A stretch of 64,000 nt of DNA from Helianthus annuus (taxonomy: Eukaryota > Streptophyta > Magnoliopsida > Asterales > Asteraceae): assembly GCF_002127325.2 (NCBI RefSeq), contig NC_035433.2, positions 87,599,350 through 87,663,349 of the forward strand, read 5' to 3'. A program made the position numbers and the translations under genes. The stretch's first letter is position 1; each line of letters starts with the position of its first letter. Below, piece after piece: positions 23,345-35,652 of the stretch. A model generated the notes under the pieces. That model was not told where the DNA came from and ran no database searches. It saw only the letters and a list, made by a program, of their open reading frames with translations.

Positions 23345-23684
23345 ATTTCCAAAACTTTAAAGAATATCAGTTTTCAATCGAACAGCCATCCGATCGAACG
23401 GCCATCTGTCCGGATGACCATCCGATCGAATGACTTAATTTATACTACAACGAAAACTTCAAAACTTCAAACATTTCACAAACACATTTCCTCAGTCGAA
23501 TGACCATCCGTCCGGACGACCATCCGTTCGGACGGTCATCCGATCGAATCACTATTCGATCGCTCATCTCACCGACACACTGTTTTACGCACTGTTTAAC
23601 GCTTATACTGTCGTACTGTGATCAGGCTAATCTCTCAAGCGCTCCCTTCAATCCAAGACTATGTTTATTTATTAAACACGATCT

Positions 23685-24136
23685 GTGAGTATACCGGATC
23701 CCTTTTTGCTTAACACACTTTTGGGTGTTACATACGTTACCTATATCAAATCACATTGACACACAACGCAACTACTTTCATACGCTAACCGCTCTGCATG
23801 TTATACATGTTATTCGATAAATGCTTGTATGTTATGTTTACACAGTGATTGTTGCCTGACACCTTAGCAACGATAGTACTATAGTTTGGACTCAGCACCT
23901 GTCGTGGACAGGGGTTGTTAAGAGTTTTTACTTCACGTGTCACGGTGGTGATATGTGTTGCGCATTCTACAACTCGCAGTCATGTCTATGCATATTTCAT
24001 TGTCGATAGCTTACTAGCTTCACATTTATACGTGTTTCATGCTGGTTATGCGTAAATCGCATTTCGCTACTATATGCTATTAAACTTGTGTACTCACCTT
24101 TACATTATGTGTATTGACTTTATACGTATGTGACAG
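23685..24136 (+). other. Candidate LTR intron, solo LTR C
   Basis: Donor TCT|GTGAGTATAC at 23685 and acceptor TATGTGACAG|GTGTTTAGG ending 24136, 452 nt. The block after the donor (CCCTTTTTGCTT...CACTTTTGGGTGT) recurs in D, F and H. Confidence 0.5.
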
Positions 24137-24801
24137 GTGTTTAGGATGCTTGCTTGCTGTGATGAATCGAGTTTAGGTGGTCTAGAAACCCGCGAATAAT
24201 TTATGAGTTGTCGGAACAATATTTGTCTTTGAGAACAATGTCTGTAATAACTAGCTGTGCTTTATAAGTTTATGGTATGGGACATGAATGTTAATTATAT
24301 TGTCACTAACAGTATTATGGATTCTCTTGGACAATCTGTTTCGCTCAGTGCCTCACCCCGATGTTTCCGCCATTGGTTGGGGTGTGACAGTGCGCCAACG
24401 TCCCCCCACCTCTGCAAACACTACATGTCGTGTCAAAGGGGACAAAGCGGATATTCCTTGCTGCCGACGTCTGGCCAAGGCCCATCAACCCAATTCTTTC
24501 TCAACACTCTTCAGCTATAAATACCAGCCTTCAACCACAGGTTTAAGGGTTCGAATTCTTTCACTCTCACTCTTAACACACACTTGCTTTATTCTTCTTA
24601 AAGGGATTTTCATTCTCACGCCGGAAGGTGGTTATAAGAAGAATCCCCCACATCTCTTTCTCGTAACGAGCTTCATGGTATTACTATTTTGCAGATTATC
24701 TCTCAATACGTCTTCAGCTATTGATCTAGAAGTGATTAAGGACTAACCCCCTGTCGAGACTACCTCTTTGGTTCTAACCCCACACGGATTAGAACCAGTG
24801 T

Positions 24802-24963
24802 TTCTTCAATCACCAACTTCATCATTTTCTTTTTCCATAAACGAAAACACATCACTCAATGTTGATTCAAGCGCAAGAGCAATCTCTAGCAGTACACATT
24901 GTTTCAGTTATTGTACCCTAGATGACAAACTCATTTGTTTTAAGGGGGCTCTTAGTATGTTTT
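24802..24963. repeat. Right copy of the about 190-bp direct repeat (continues at 27517)
   Basis: Homologous to 3618-3812. Interrupted by solo LTR H, with the last part at 27517-27550. Confidence 0.75.
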
Positions 24964-25243
24964 TGTCACACCCCAACCGATGGCAGAAACATAGAGTGAG
25001 ACGAAAACGAGATTGTTCGAGACTTCATAACACTATTTGCATATTTAAATAAAACCGGTTTCATTTCATTGATACAAATCGTCAAGTTACATCATACGAA
25101 ATCAAATACAACATTGTTTCAAAACCAAAATAAGACAAGTACAATACAACATAATTCAAAATTGATACAACAACATGGTCTAACGATTTCTAAGTGTGTA
25201 TCTAAAGCATCCTCGCTAAGCCCATTTTAATATCATCGTTGTC

Positions 25244-25680
25244 CTGCAAATGTGTTTAAAATACATGGTTCAATACAAAAGTATTGGCGAGTATACAAGT
25301 TTAATACATAGCATAAATATAAAAGATTTAAACGAATCTGCATAACAAACTAAGTTATCAAGATTAACGTAAAACTGGCATGTGAATATTCAAGTCAACC
25401 CAAAGACTGCCGCAATGTTTAAAGACTTAACATGACCTCAATAATACGGCGGTGCGTTACTCGTATAGCGCTATACATGTTAAAGGTAAGCTCGTACGAA
25501 ATTAATGACAAGTTTATCACACAAAGAATAACCCAGAATAACGAATCAAGTATAACGTATGTATGATGTATTGGATTGTTTGTGCATTTGAATAAAGTCT
25601 AAGTGTATTTGTATAGGTTTTATAGTAAACATATTGCACCTAAAGTGTAAAATGGAAAAAGGGTGTTTGAGTATACTCAC
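25244..25680 (-). other. Candidate LTR intron, solo LTR H
   Basis: Donor ACC|GTGAGTATACTC at 25680 and acceptor ACATTTGCAG|GACAAC at 25244, 437 nt. Confidence 0.45.
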
Positions 25681-27070
25681 GGTTTTAATAAATCTTCTTT
25701 AGTAATACCGCGAGCGAAGAGTTGAGTGGCGTAGTACAGGAACGCCAAGGTTATTCTACCCTGCGAGCAAAGGGTCGTTGGTATAGTACATGAACGTCAA
25801 GGTTACCCTACATGGGCAAACGAAGGCGTGAGTTGTTGGACATTAAACATAATGTTGTGATACAGAATTAAAGTACGTAGTATAGTACGAAAGTATAAAT
25901 AAACAGAAAGTATATTCTGTCCGAGCACTTGTCACGACACTGAGTTTTCTTTGATTTTACGGGTGGTGGTTTGCCCCACAGAATCAGTAACAAGGAACGC
26001 GGGAGTAGAATATTGGGGAAACCGAAACACGAATTGTTCGGACGAGAGAATAGTTGGGACGACAGGCCTTTCGCGCGAGTGGGACCACCCTTTCACGCGA
26101 GAGGGACTTTTTGGCGAACCGATTCTCGTTTGAACGTTTTAACTATTAATCAGTTATGTTCGTGAATTCAGTTAAGTTATTTAGTTATAATATTAGTATA
26201 ATATTAGTCCATAATGTTCACAGAATTCATAGAAGTCATGCATGGAGGTAATAACCTCATTATAGTTCACCAAAGCACAAATAAGTTAACTTAGTTAATT
26301 AATCGGTTGGTCATGAATACATAAATGAAATAACATAATGTAAATAATAACCGAACAAGGACAACCCAGGTGTGCCAACATGACATAGAAAGAATGAACT
26401 AAGTGTCGGAGGTTGGACGGGGTTAACTTATTCTAGGTCTAAAAGATTGTTTGGGTGTTCGTTTTACGAGTTTAAGTGAGGTGGTGGAGCTAGGTTGGGA
26501 GCCAAAGCTTCCACAGATCACACACTGATATTCCAGAGTCGTCTATATTGAAAATAGGGATCTGGATAATCATTCAACACTTAGAAACGTTAGAACGTAG
26601 TGAAACAGTACCTTCGGATGACAGAAGTCCCCTCTCGCACGAAAGGGTTAACCTTTCGGGCGACTGGCATTATTTCGAGGTGAATTCAGTTCGGTTTTGG
26701 TTGAACTGATCACTTTCTCAGCTGGAATTGACTCTAACATCAAACCACAACTATGAACTTAGCTTGTGAACTCAAAGAGTCTCTGGTTCGGCCGAGTTTA
26801 ACTTCAGAAAGTTTGTTTACAAAAAGTTTGAAAGGCTATCTTCACTTTTCAGCTTCAGTTTGCCATTGCAAATCTGAGAAACCAAGTGATAGATTGTGAA
26901 GAATTTTGTAAAAATTTAGAAAAATGGAAGAAAGTAGAAGAAATGAGAGTGTTAGTGAGTATCAAACTCACTTTGGAAGCTGCTAAAACAAGCTCAAAAG
27001 AATGCTCGAAGTCAGATTTTTGAGAGAGAATTCAGAGTTGTGAAGGTTGGAAATGAAGGAAGTGGGTTGG

Positions 27071-27079
27071 TATTTATAG
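27071..27079 (-). promoter_or_regulatory. TATA box of LTR H
   Basis: CTATAAATA on the minus strand at the expected U3/R boundary. Confidence 0.6.
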
Positions 27080-27516
27080 ACTGGGGTGAGATTTGGGACG
27101 AGTGGATTCCGGACGAGTTGGGGGATTTGGGACGAGAGGGTCTTCTCCTACGAGAGGGACCAGTCCCTTATGCTCGAATTTTAAGTTTGCGTATTTTGCC
27201 GGTTTTAAGCATTTTTAAACGTGTAAATGCAATGTATAAGTGTAATGCATAAATAAATGAATGTATAAGTGAATTTTGCATGTATAAACAAGTATGGATT
27301 TGCGTATAAATTGTATCAAGTATGCATGTATCACGAATGATTAGTAAGTATTTACGTATTATGGATAACACAGTGTATAAAAGATCGAGTTTTTATTATG
27401 ATTCAAGTCTCGGATTACAACGTTTGAAATGAAATAAGAATACAAGTTTCCATAAATAGAAACGTAACCAAACTTGCTAAATAAGGAAGCTACAAAAAGT
27501 GAGGCGTTATAGTTTT

Positions 27517-28390
27517 AATTAAAACATATTGAATACGTGCCTCAACCAAAATCATCAATCTTTTAGTGTGTTCAATGTTACAGGCAATGAGCAAAATTGA
27601 AGACTCATCGTGGTAAAGACTCGAGTTAAGTATGCTACAAGAATGCTTGTTAAAGTATTCACCAAAGACATGGTTTGAATCAAGCTTTGTATATAAAGTT
27701 ATATTTTATATTTATTTTTCCATTCGGTTCTTGTGAATGGTATTGTTATACTTTATTTCCTGCTAATGATGAGGGTCTTGTTATTATTTTTTTTATAATA
27801 AAAAGTCTCAATTTTTACAAACACCACATATATAATATATGTACTAAAAATAGTATGTATATATATAAAAATTCATTGGAATAAACTAGTTACTTTGCTG
27901 ACCAATATTAATATCTGTATATAAATACCACCTGGAATATATATATTGAATTAATCAACATAAGCTATTTTAGAAAAAATATCTAGCTTTGTGATTATTA
28001 TGTTACGATAACTTTAATTATTTGTTTGGACATTTGAGATATGTGTTGTATTTATACATTGTGGCCATTTACTTGGCAATACGTTTTGATTTAGATCTAC
28101 TACCCCAACATATTACATATATGGGGTACCATATCACAACATTGTCGCATCGCAGCGGGACACTATTGTGACATGACAACGTGACACTATTCATGACCAT
28201 AGGAGCAACCCACAATGTCTCCTATTATGTGTCCTAATAGTAGCAATCATCTATTATGATATATGTTGTGATGTGTATAAACTAATTTTAAGACATAAGC
28301 TATGGTGAATGATTGTGTATTATCCATACCCTCACCACACATTTATGGTGCATTAGGGTATGCATTATTACCAACAATATATGATTTCTT
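27517..28390. other. AT-rich non-coding DNA
   Basis: It begins with the end of the 190-bp direct repeat, then is AT-rich sequence with runs such as ATATATATAAAA. No gene, repeat unit or element boundary is recognised. Confidence 0.5.
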
Positions 28391-30765
28391 ATGATATGAT
28401 TAGATTGATTTATGAGCTTGATGCGTATATTCTTAGTCTTTTACATGTTTTATTATTCTATTGATTTATTTAATTGATTTATGGTTGGTATTAGTATTTA
28501 ATGAATCAGATGAATGTTTGTCTATAAATTTGGTTTACTTAATTCAGTGTGTATATATATTTATGATGTTTAATTCAAATCACATTATTACATGTATCAC
28601 TACACCAAGTTTATAGTAAGGGTGGTCTACATGCTAAAAACTCATAGAGATTGTAGTATGTGTTGAACACCTAATTAGGTTCTTGTAACATGGTTGAAAA
28701 AAATCACTAACCTAAACAATCATAAGGATTTCTTAAAAAAACAACATAGTTACAAGAACTTTTAAATATGAATTTTTAAGATATGATTAGATTTGTGAGT
28801 TTGATGGATTTATTTTAAGTCTTTTATATGTTTTATTATTCTATTAATTTGTTTAGCTGATTTATGGTTGTTATTAGTATTTAATGCACTGGATTCATGT
28901 TTGTTTATAAATTTTGTTTATTATATTCATTGTGTTTAGATTTATTTAAGTTAACATCACATTATCACATGTATCACTACATCAAGTTTCTAGTAATTCA
29001 GGGTGGTATACATACTCAACAAATCATAGAGATTGTAGTATGTGTTGAACACCTAGTTAAGTTCTTGCAAAAAAGTTGTAAAGATCTCTAAACTTGTTCA
29101 ACATTCAGTAAAGCATTCCCATACCTTAAAGAATTAGGACACTTTCTTAGAAGTAAGAATAACATAGTTACAAGAACATTTTAGTATGACTTTTTACGAT
29201 ATGTTTAGATTGATTTATGAGCTTGATCGAAATATTCTTAGTCTTTTACATGTTTTATTATTGCTTTATTATTTTTAAATGATTTATAGTTGGTATTAGT
29301 GTTTAATGCATCATATGGATGTCTCTTTATAAATGGGTTTATTTAATTCGTTGTGTTTAGATTATTTTGATGATAAGTTACATCAAGTTCTTTCTTAGGA
29401 AGGGTGGTATGCATGCTCAACAACTCACAGAGATTGCAATATGTGTTGAACACCTAGTTAGGTTCTTGTAACGTGGTTGTAAAGATCGCTAAACTTGTTC
29501 AACATTCAACATAGCATTATTGTACCTTAAAGAATTATAACACTTTCTTAAAATATGAAGAACATAGTTACACGAACCTTTCAGTATGATATGATTAGAT
29601 TTATGATCTTGATGGGTATATTCTTAGTGTTATTACATGCTTTATTAATATGATGATTTGTTTAATTAATTTATTGTTTGTATCATTATTCAGTGTGTCT
29701 GTTTATAAATTTAGTTCATCAGATGTTGTGTTTAGATTTTTTATGTTAAATTCATATCACATTATTATCACATGTATCACTACATTAAGTTTTTAGTAAT
29801 GGTGACATACCTAATTAGGTTCTTGGAACATGGCTGTTAAGATCTCTAAACTTGTTCAGCATTCAGTAAAGCATTATTTTACCTTAAAGAATTATAACAC
29901 TTTCATAAAAATAAGAAGAACATAGTTACAAGAATCTTTCACTATGATTTTTTATGATAGGATTAGACTGATTTAAGAGTTTGATGGGTATATCCTTAGT
30001 CTTTTACATGTTTCATTATTCTATTGATTTGTTCAATTGATTTTTGTTTGGTATTATTTTTTAATGCATGAGATGCATGTATTTTTATAAATTTGGTCCA
30101 TTAAACTCATCGTGTTTAGATTATTTTGATGTCAAGTTCACATCACTTTATCACATGCATCGTTACATCAAGTTTTTAGTAAGGGTGACATGCATAATTA
30201 AAAACTCATAGAGATTGTAGTGTATGTTGGACACCTAGTTATGTTCTTGAAAGATGGTGGTAAAGATCGTTCAACATTTGGTAAATCATTCTTGTACCTT
30301 ACAAAATTAAAACACTTTTTTTTAAATTAAGATGAACATAGTTACAAGAACCTTTCAGTATGTATTTTTATAATATTATTATATTTATGAGTTTGATGGG
30401 CATAGTTCTTGTCTTTTACATGTTTTATTATTTTATTGATTTGTTTATTTAATTTACAGTTGGTATTAGTAATAAATGCATTAGATGCATGTTTGTTTAT
30501 AAATTTGGTTCATTAAATTAGTTGTGTTTGGATTTATTTGATGTTAAGTTCATATCACTTTATCACATGTATCACTACATCAAGTTTTTAGTAAGGGTTG
30601 AACACCTAGTTAGGTTATTGTAACATGGTTGTAAAGATCACTAAACTTGTTCAAATTTCGGTAAGGCGTTTCTACACCGAAATGAATTATAAAACTTTCT
30701 TAAAAATAAGAAAAATATAGTCACAAGAACCTTTCAACATGTTGATAAGATTGTAGGATAATTTT
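28391..30765. repeat. Diverged tandem array, about six units of roughly 370-420 bp
   Basis: Three landmark strings recur in the same order. GATATGATTAGATTGATTTATGAG-like sequence is near 28394, 28778, 29199, 29585, 29954 and 30370. TTTTACATGTTTTATTATT is near 28440, 28820, 29245, 29630, 30000 and 30415. CACCTAGTTAGGTTCTTG is near 28670, 29050, 29452, 29809, 30232 and 30604. Spacing is 357-424 bp. Units are AT-rich and differ by many substitutions and indels, so the array is old. No ORF is conserved between units. Confidence 0.85.
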
Positions 30766-30790
30766 TGAGAAAGTTGTTAATGATAAGAAT

Positions 30791-31272
30791 TGTTGGTTCA
30801 TGAAATGTCTGTTGACTACGGTTGCATTAAGTCTTAGGTCAAGATAGGTTAGATTGGAGCTTGAAAGTCAAATTAGGGTTTAACTTGATAACTTCGCTTA
30901 TATGTACATCTAGGTTAGGGATTTCGCTTATAGGTCATAGGAGATTTCGCTTATAGGTCATAGGAGATTTCGCTCATAGGTCATCAGGGGGTTTCGCTAA
31001 TATGGATCACATGGGGTTTCGCTCATAGGACATGCCATATGAGCGAAATCAGATGGACTATATATACCCTGATGTGTGACTTCATTTGTAACTTGGAGCG
31101 AAATCTGGTCATGCTTGTGGTAACGAAACTCTGTCAAAATCAATTCAGAAAGCATCAATATAGAAGGAATTAAAGAGGAAAAGCTGTGTTACTTTGTGTA
31201 CATTGATTCCGCCTTTATACGCAAAGATGAACTACCTTAACTGACTTTTCAGGGTCGCAAACCGATCCAACA
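30791..31272 (+). repeat. 5' LTR of copia element I
   Basis: 482 bp, TGTTGG...CCAACA. It has six direct and two inverted copies of TTTCGCTYAT at 30890-31105 and TATA CTATATATAC at 31058-31067. Confidence 0.95.
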
Positions 31273-31274
31273 AG

Positions 31275-31286
31275 TGGTATCAGAGC
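31275..31286 (+). other. Primer binding site of copia element I
   Basis: TGGTATCAGAGC two bases after the 5' LTR. Initiator tRNA-Met type. Confidence 0.92.
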
Positions 31287-31504
31287 TCAGGACGAGGAGT
31301 TCATACTACTACAACTTGATTCTACCAGATTCTCTTACTTCTACTCACTTCTTCTCACTTCTTCTCATACTTTTTCAATTTGAACTAGTTCCTACGGTTG
31401 AAATGGTCTGAATTTTGAATATAACATGTGAAACATAGTAATAACAAACCCTAGAAAGAATCAGGTTAAAATACGGCTTAAAAATGATAAAAATTGGCTA
31501 AAAC

Positions 31505-31790
31505 CTGATTTCGCCTTTTTGGTCAATAGAAGAGTTTCGCTCGATTCGCTTATACGGACATAAAATTAGATTTCGCTCTTTGATACAATCAGATTTCGCT
31601 CTTAAGGACTTGTAATTGACTATTTCGCTTATAGATACATCTAATTTCGCTCATAGGGACACAAGTTGGTAATTTCGTTGATAAGGACACTGATTTCGCT
31701 TATCAGTCAGTTACTGATTTCGCTTTTGTGACATCTTATTGATTTCGCTTATCAGTCACAAACTGGTGATTTCGTTTTTGTGTCACTGTT
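31505..31790 (+). repeat. Leader array of GATTTCGCTTAT motifs
   Basis: About eleven copies or close variants of GATTTCGCTTAT occur every 20-30 nt in the leader of element I. They extend the same motif that is repeated in its LTRs. Confidence 0.85.
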
Positions 31791-31846
31791 TTTCAAAATT
31801 TCGAAAATTTTTCTAAGTGTTTGCTGATCTTTCAGGTACATTCAAG

Positions 31847-34800
31847 ATGGATGACATTTTCTTGAACCCGTTTAGCGACATGTACGCATTCTCTGGAAAT
31901 TCTGGAAACGATGATACTTCGTCAAGCAATGCGAATGAAAACCCCCCAAATGCGAAGAAAAAGTTAACGGAAGCTTGGGAATCAGAAAGTGCCTTTGGAA
32001 CCTTCAATAAACCTCCAAAGCTAATGGCTATCGAGGAATATAGTAGGTGGTCAAGAAAGTTTGAAGATTGGTTGATGGCATTTGCATTTCCCAGCTGGAA
32101 GAGTCTGAAAAACGGTTATCACAATGGAAACAAAAATGGTGAAACTTTAACATCAGCTGAAGAGATTGAATCATTTGTGGCTGAGCAAAATGTGTGGCAT
32201 TGTTATTTCAGTTCGTTCGGGAGGACATAATCTCATTGATTGATTATTCAAATGCAAAAGATCTCTGGAAAAAGCTAGAAACAAAATGTCTAGGAAGTGC
32301 TGAAATCGTGAAAAGTAAAAAGAAACTTCTTAGGAAAGAATTTGATTTATTTGGCTGTTTAAAGAATGAATCAGTGTCAAAGATGATTGAGAGGTTTGGG
32401 CATTTGAAACTGGAGCTAGCTAGACATGAAATTACGTATTCTAAAGATGAGCTAGTAGACAAATTTTTCGATTCATTGCCAGACGAGATGGATTGGAGAT
32501 ATTATGCGCTGATGCTGAAGAACACTATCGAGCCTGAAAAGTTGACTGTTGATTTGTTGATTGAGAGACTTGAAAGTCACGAGCTGGAATTGAAAAAGAC
32601 ATTCAAAGTCAATCACTCATCCTACCAGCAGAATTTGGATTTATATTATCCAAAAAGCATGATGCCAAAAGCAACTTCTCCCAAGACTGCGTTTTCTGCT
32701 GAGAATGTGTCCACAACTATCAAAGAAAGTCAAAGCAGTCAAAGCAGTGGAAATCACAGTGGTTATCACAGTGGATCTTCATCATCTGCAAGTCATTCTG
32801 ATGGAAAGAATCGGTTTCAATGTAACATCGCAATAGACTTAAAGAATGCTCAGAATTTTGACGAGGAGTCTGCTAAACAACAGATGATTTTCCTAGCATC
32901 TGTGTTGGAGTCGTATGAAGGGTTAGTAGCAGGGAAAAATAGGCAACACCAACCTAACAAAAGAGGACTATGATCAAATAGATCCGGAAGAAATGGAATT
33001 AATCAACATTCGTTGGTGCATGGCCAGTGCCGTTCGTCGAGCACAGCGTTTCATGGAAATAACCGGCAGGAAGACAATTGGTGGTCCATCTACCAAGCTG
33101 GGGTTTGACAAGTCCAAGGTGACGTGCTTCAAGTGTAAGCAGAAAGGTCACTTCAAGCGAGAATGCAGAAACGCATATGCTGATGAGTCGGAGAACCCAT
33201 TCAGAGAGGATTACTACAAGAAGGCAATTTATCATCAGAATAAGTCTGAGCCGCCTAGATTGAAGCAGGTTGAAGACAATAGAGAGAAATCTAGAGCTCT
33301 TGCAGTGATTTACGATGATGAAGGGTATGATTGGAGTGAAGAGGTTCTACCAGAGGAAGATGCGGTTGGTTACGCTTTCATGGCAAAGAATGAACCTGTT
33401 CCGTGGAAAGACAACAGGACTGAAGAGCAGAAGTATAAATACAGAAAAATGTTGGCTGAAAACAAAATAATTAGAATATCTGGTATCTATTTGGAAGCGA
33501 AGAGAGCGAGAAGATAGGATCCGGACAGGGAGTGTTATCTTGATCAAGATGGAAATATTGCGGTCGATGACAAAACTCTTGATCTGGAAGCAATAATCAA
33601 GGAGTTAAAAGATGAGGATGATTATTGGCAGAATAAATGGTGGGGAACTGGAGACGAGAAAGAGAAAGAAGAGAAAGAGAAGAAAGAGAAAGAAGAGAAA
33701 GAGAAGAAAGAGAAAGAAGAGAAAGAGAAGAAGGAGAAAGAAGAGATAGAGAAGTCAAAGAAAGTTGATACTGGGGTTATTGACACAACGCAGGAGTTAA
33801 CTGCTAAAAACCTCGGAAAAATGGCTGACAAAGTGCTGGCTGCTAAGGCACTTGAGGTAGACTCTAACTCCGTATCTGAGTCAAAAAGCCAGGTTAGTTC
33901 AAACTTGTCAACAAATGTGTCAGGTAAGCAAATTGATGGAAATGTTGATTGCAAAAATTGCATCAAAGAGTGCAAATTTTGTAATACAGTCACGTATCTC
34001 AACGGTAAGAAAGTTGAAGATCTGACAGCAAAAGTCAGAAACGTTGAGAATCAAATTCTTGATCGTGACAAAAGGGTTAAAGCTTCAACTGAATGGATAA
34101 AAGAATTAACTAACCAAATTGAAAATGATAAAATTGATCATGAAAGAATTAAACAAGAAAATGAAAAGTTAATTCTTGAAAACCGTCAGATTTATGAGAA
34201 GTTTGATAAACTCAAAAGCACAATGAAAGATAATGATGATCGAAATGGTAAAACTTATAAAGAAAACATTCAATTAAAAGCAGTGCTTAGAGTAAAAGAA
34301 GAATCAATCAACCAACAACTGGATGAAATCGCTAAACTGAAACTTAAATTTCAAGAGGCTGAAATTGAAAACGAGCGAATCCAGTTGAAGCTTAACAGTT
34401 ACAGCTCCGCAAGCTTTGTTTTGCAACACATTGTTCCTAAACCCATCGGGAAAAACAAAGTTGGCGAAGATGTTTATTCTGATGGAACTGGGGTGGGTTT
34501 TCATATAGTTCCACCGCCGATTTTGGATAATTACACGAAAAAGCAATCTGGGTTGGTTGAAATCGAAGAAGAAAGTGAAATGAAACTTCCGGATTCAATT
34601 AATGTCATGTTCACATCTTCCAATGACGATAGTGTCCAGAATGATATTGTAAAAGGTGTTGTTGAAAATGTGCTAAAAACGGATAGTGACACTACTGAGG
34701 AAGATGGATGTTTCTTGGACAAATACATTCCGAAACAAAAGTCCAAGAACAACTTAAATGAAGAATCAAATCTTGTCATGTACAAGATGTTGGGTTCAGA

Positions 34801-35572
34801 TAAGTTGTTTTCGGATTCTGAGTTTCCAATTGAGAATGTTAATGTGAACAAATTGACAAATGTTTTCAAGTTGGTCGAAGTTGAGTTGTCAGAAGTGAAC
34901 AATCTGAGTCAAACAAAGAAACAAATGAACTTTGAAAAAGATAAATCATATTACAAGAAACCTGTTAATCCACCACGTTTTTATAACAAGAATCGAAACA
35001 ATTGGTCGGGAGGTTATCAGGGTGGTAAGAATTATCACAAGAAAAGTGTTCAAAACAAGAGGTTTGTTGAGAAGAAAAAGTTTGTGAACAGTTCGAGTTC
35101 ACTTGCTGATGAGGAAAAAGAATTTTTTCAAAATCAAATGAAGAGTTCTTTGAGAAGAGAGCTTCACAGTCTCAGTCTGAAGGCACGAGTCGGTCACATT
35201 GCACGAAAGTGTACCAACGTGAAGTCTAAGACTGAAACTGTGAAGATTCAAAAGACGAAAGTTGACGAGAAGGGTAAAGCACCAATGGTTGTTGAGAAAG
35301 AGAATGTGAAAAATGACAACACCAAAATGAAAAATGAACCCGTAAAGAAAGTGGTAACTAAAAACGACAAGTTTTATAAACGGGTTGCATTATCTCAACA
35401 AGTTTGGAAACCTAAAACTGAGAAAAAGGTTTCACCTTCTGAGGATTTAATTCAAATTGATTATGATGTAAATTTTCCACCTCTTAAGGCTGAAAACTTC
35501 AAAATACAAATTGCGAGAGTCAAGGTTACACCCAAGGCTGATGAGGCTTGGGTGGACACCATGTTTGACTAA
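31847..35572 (+). pseudogene. gag and gag-extension region of copia element I, broken
   Basis: Gag begins at ATG 31847 (MDDIFLNPF) after an acceptor-like TCTTTCAG. The first frame fails near 32200 and the next frame continues with REDIISLIDYSNAKDLWKKL. A second shift lies near 32945, before the CCHC knuckle CFKCKQKGHFKREC at about 33127. TAG at 33515-33517 interrupts the same frame that then runs to 35572. The extension has a KEKEEKEKK-rich stretch (33648-33760), a predicted coiled coil, and a degenerate second knuckle (GHIARKC). It encoded the capsid/nucleocapsid protein. At least three lesions make it non-functional as a whole. Confidence 0.85.
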
Positions 35573-35652
35573 GCAGTTTGAACTGCCGGAGCTTCCTGGA
35601 TCGCGAAGCATGAATCGGCATCTTTATTAAAATTTAAGTCAAAGTTTGTTAT

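Larger units (their letters stand above)
4127..24389 (+). mobile_element. Solo LTR 'C' (gypsy), interrupted by elements A and B
   Basis: It begins TGTAACAATCC and ends GGTTGGGGTGTGACA. The 5-bp target duplication GTGCG is present at 4122-4126 and 24390-24394. LTR sequence proper is 4127-5506 plus 23350-24389, about 2420 bp. No primer site or polypurine tract follows either end, so this is a solo LTR left by LTR-LTR recombination. The ends and several internal blocks match the D/E family LTR. Short repeats of CATCCGATCGAACGG type occur at about 4660-4730, 5420-5465 and 23385-23550. Confidence 0.93.
3813..24805 (+). mobile_element. Old LTR-like sequence hosting the C/A/B nest
   Basis: When C, A and B are removed, 3813-4126 joins 24395-24805 to give about 720 bp. 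It has a TATA box CTATAAATAC at 24515-24524, a T/C-rich leader with the phrase CTCACGCCGGAAGG, and CTGTCGAGACTACC near the right end. These resemble a Tat/Ogre-type LTR, but termini and a target duplication were not found. The left and right parts are flanked by the 190-bp direct repeats described separately. Confidence 0.35.
24964..27511 (-). mobile_element. Solo LTR 'H' (gypsy, F-related family)
   Basis: 2548 bp in minus orientation. It starts TATAACGCCTC and ends GGTTGGGGTGTGACA in element direction. The target duplication GTTTT is at 24959-24963 and 27512-27516. No internal region is attached, so it is a solo LTR. Blocks around TAGCGCTATA and the terminal GAGACATCATAACG-like region are shared with the LTR of F. 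CpG-rich motifs of TCTCGTRCGAGAGGG type lie near the promoter end. Confidence 0.93.

Noticed and set aside
28391..30765. CRISPR-like array
   Set aside because: Units of about 390 bp are diverged and lack short direct repeats with unique spacers. The DNA is plant.
33648..33760. Independent Lys/Glu-rich microsatellite gene
   Set aside because: It is the low-complexity part of the copia gag extension, in frame with flanking gag sequence.
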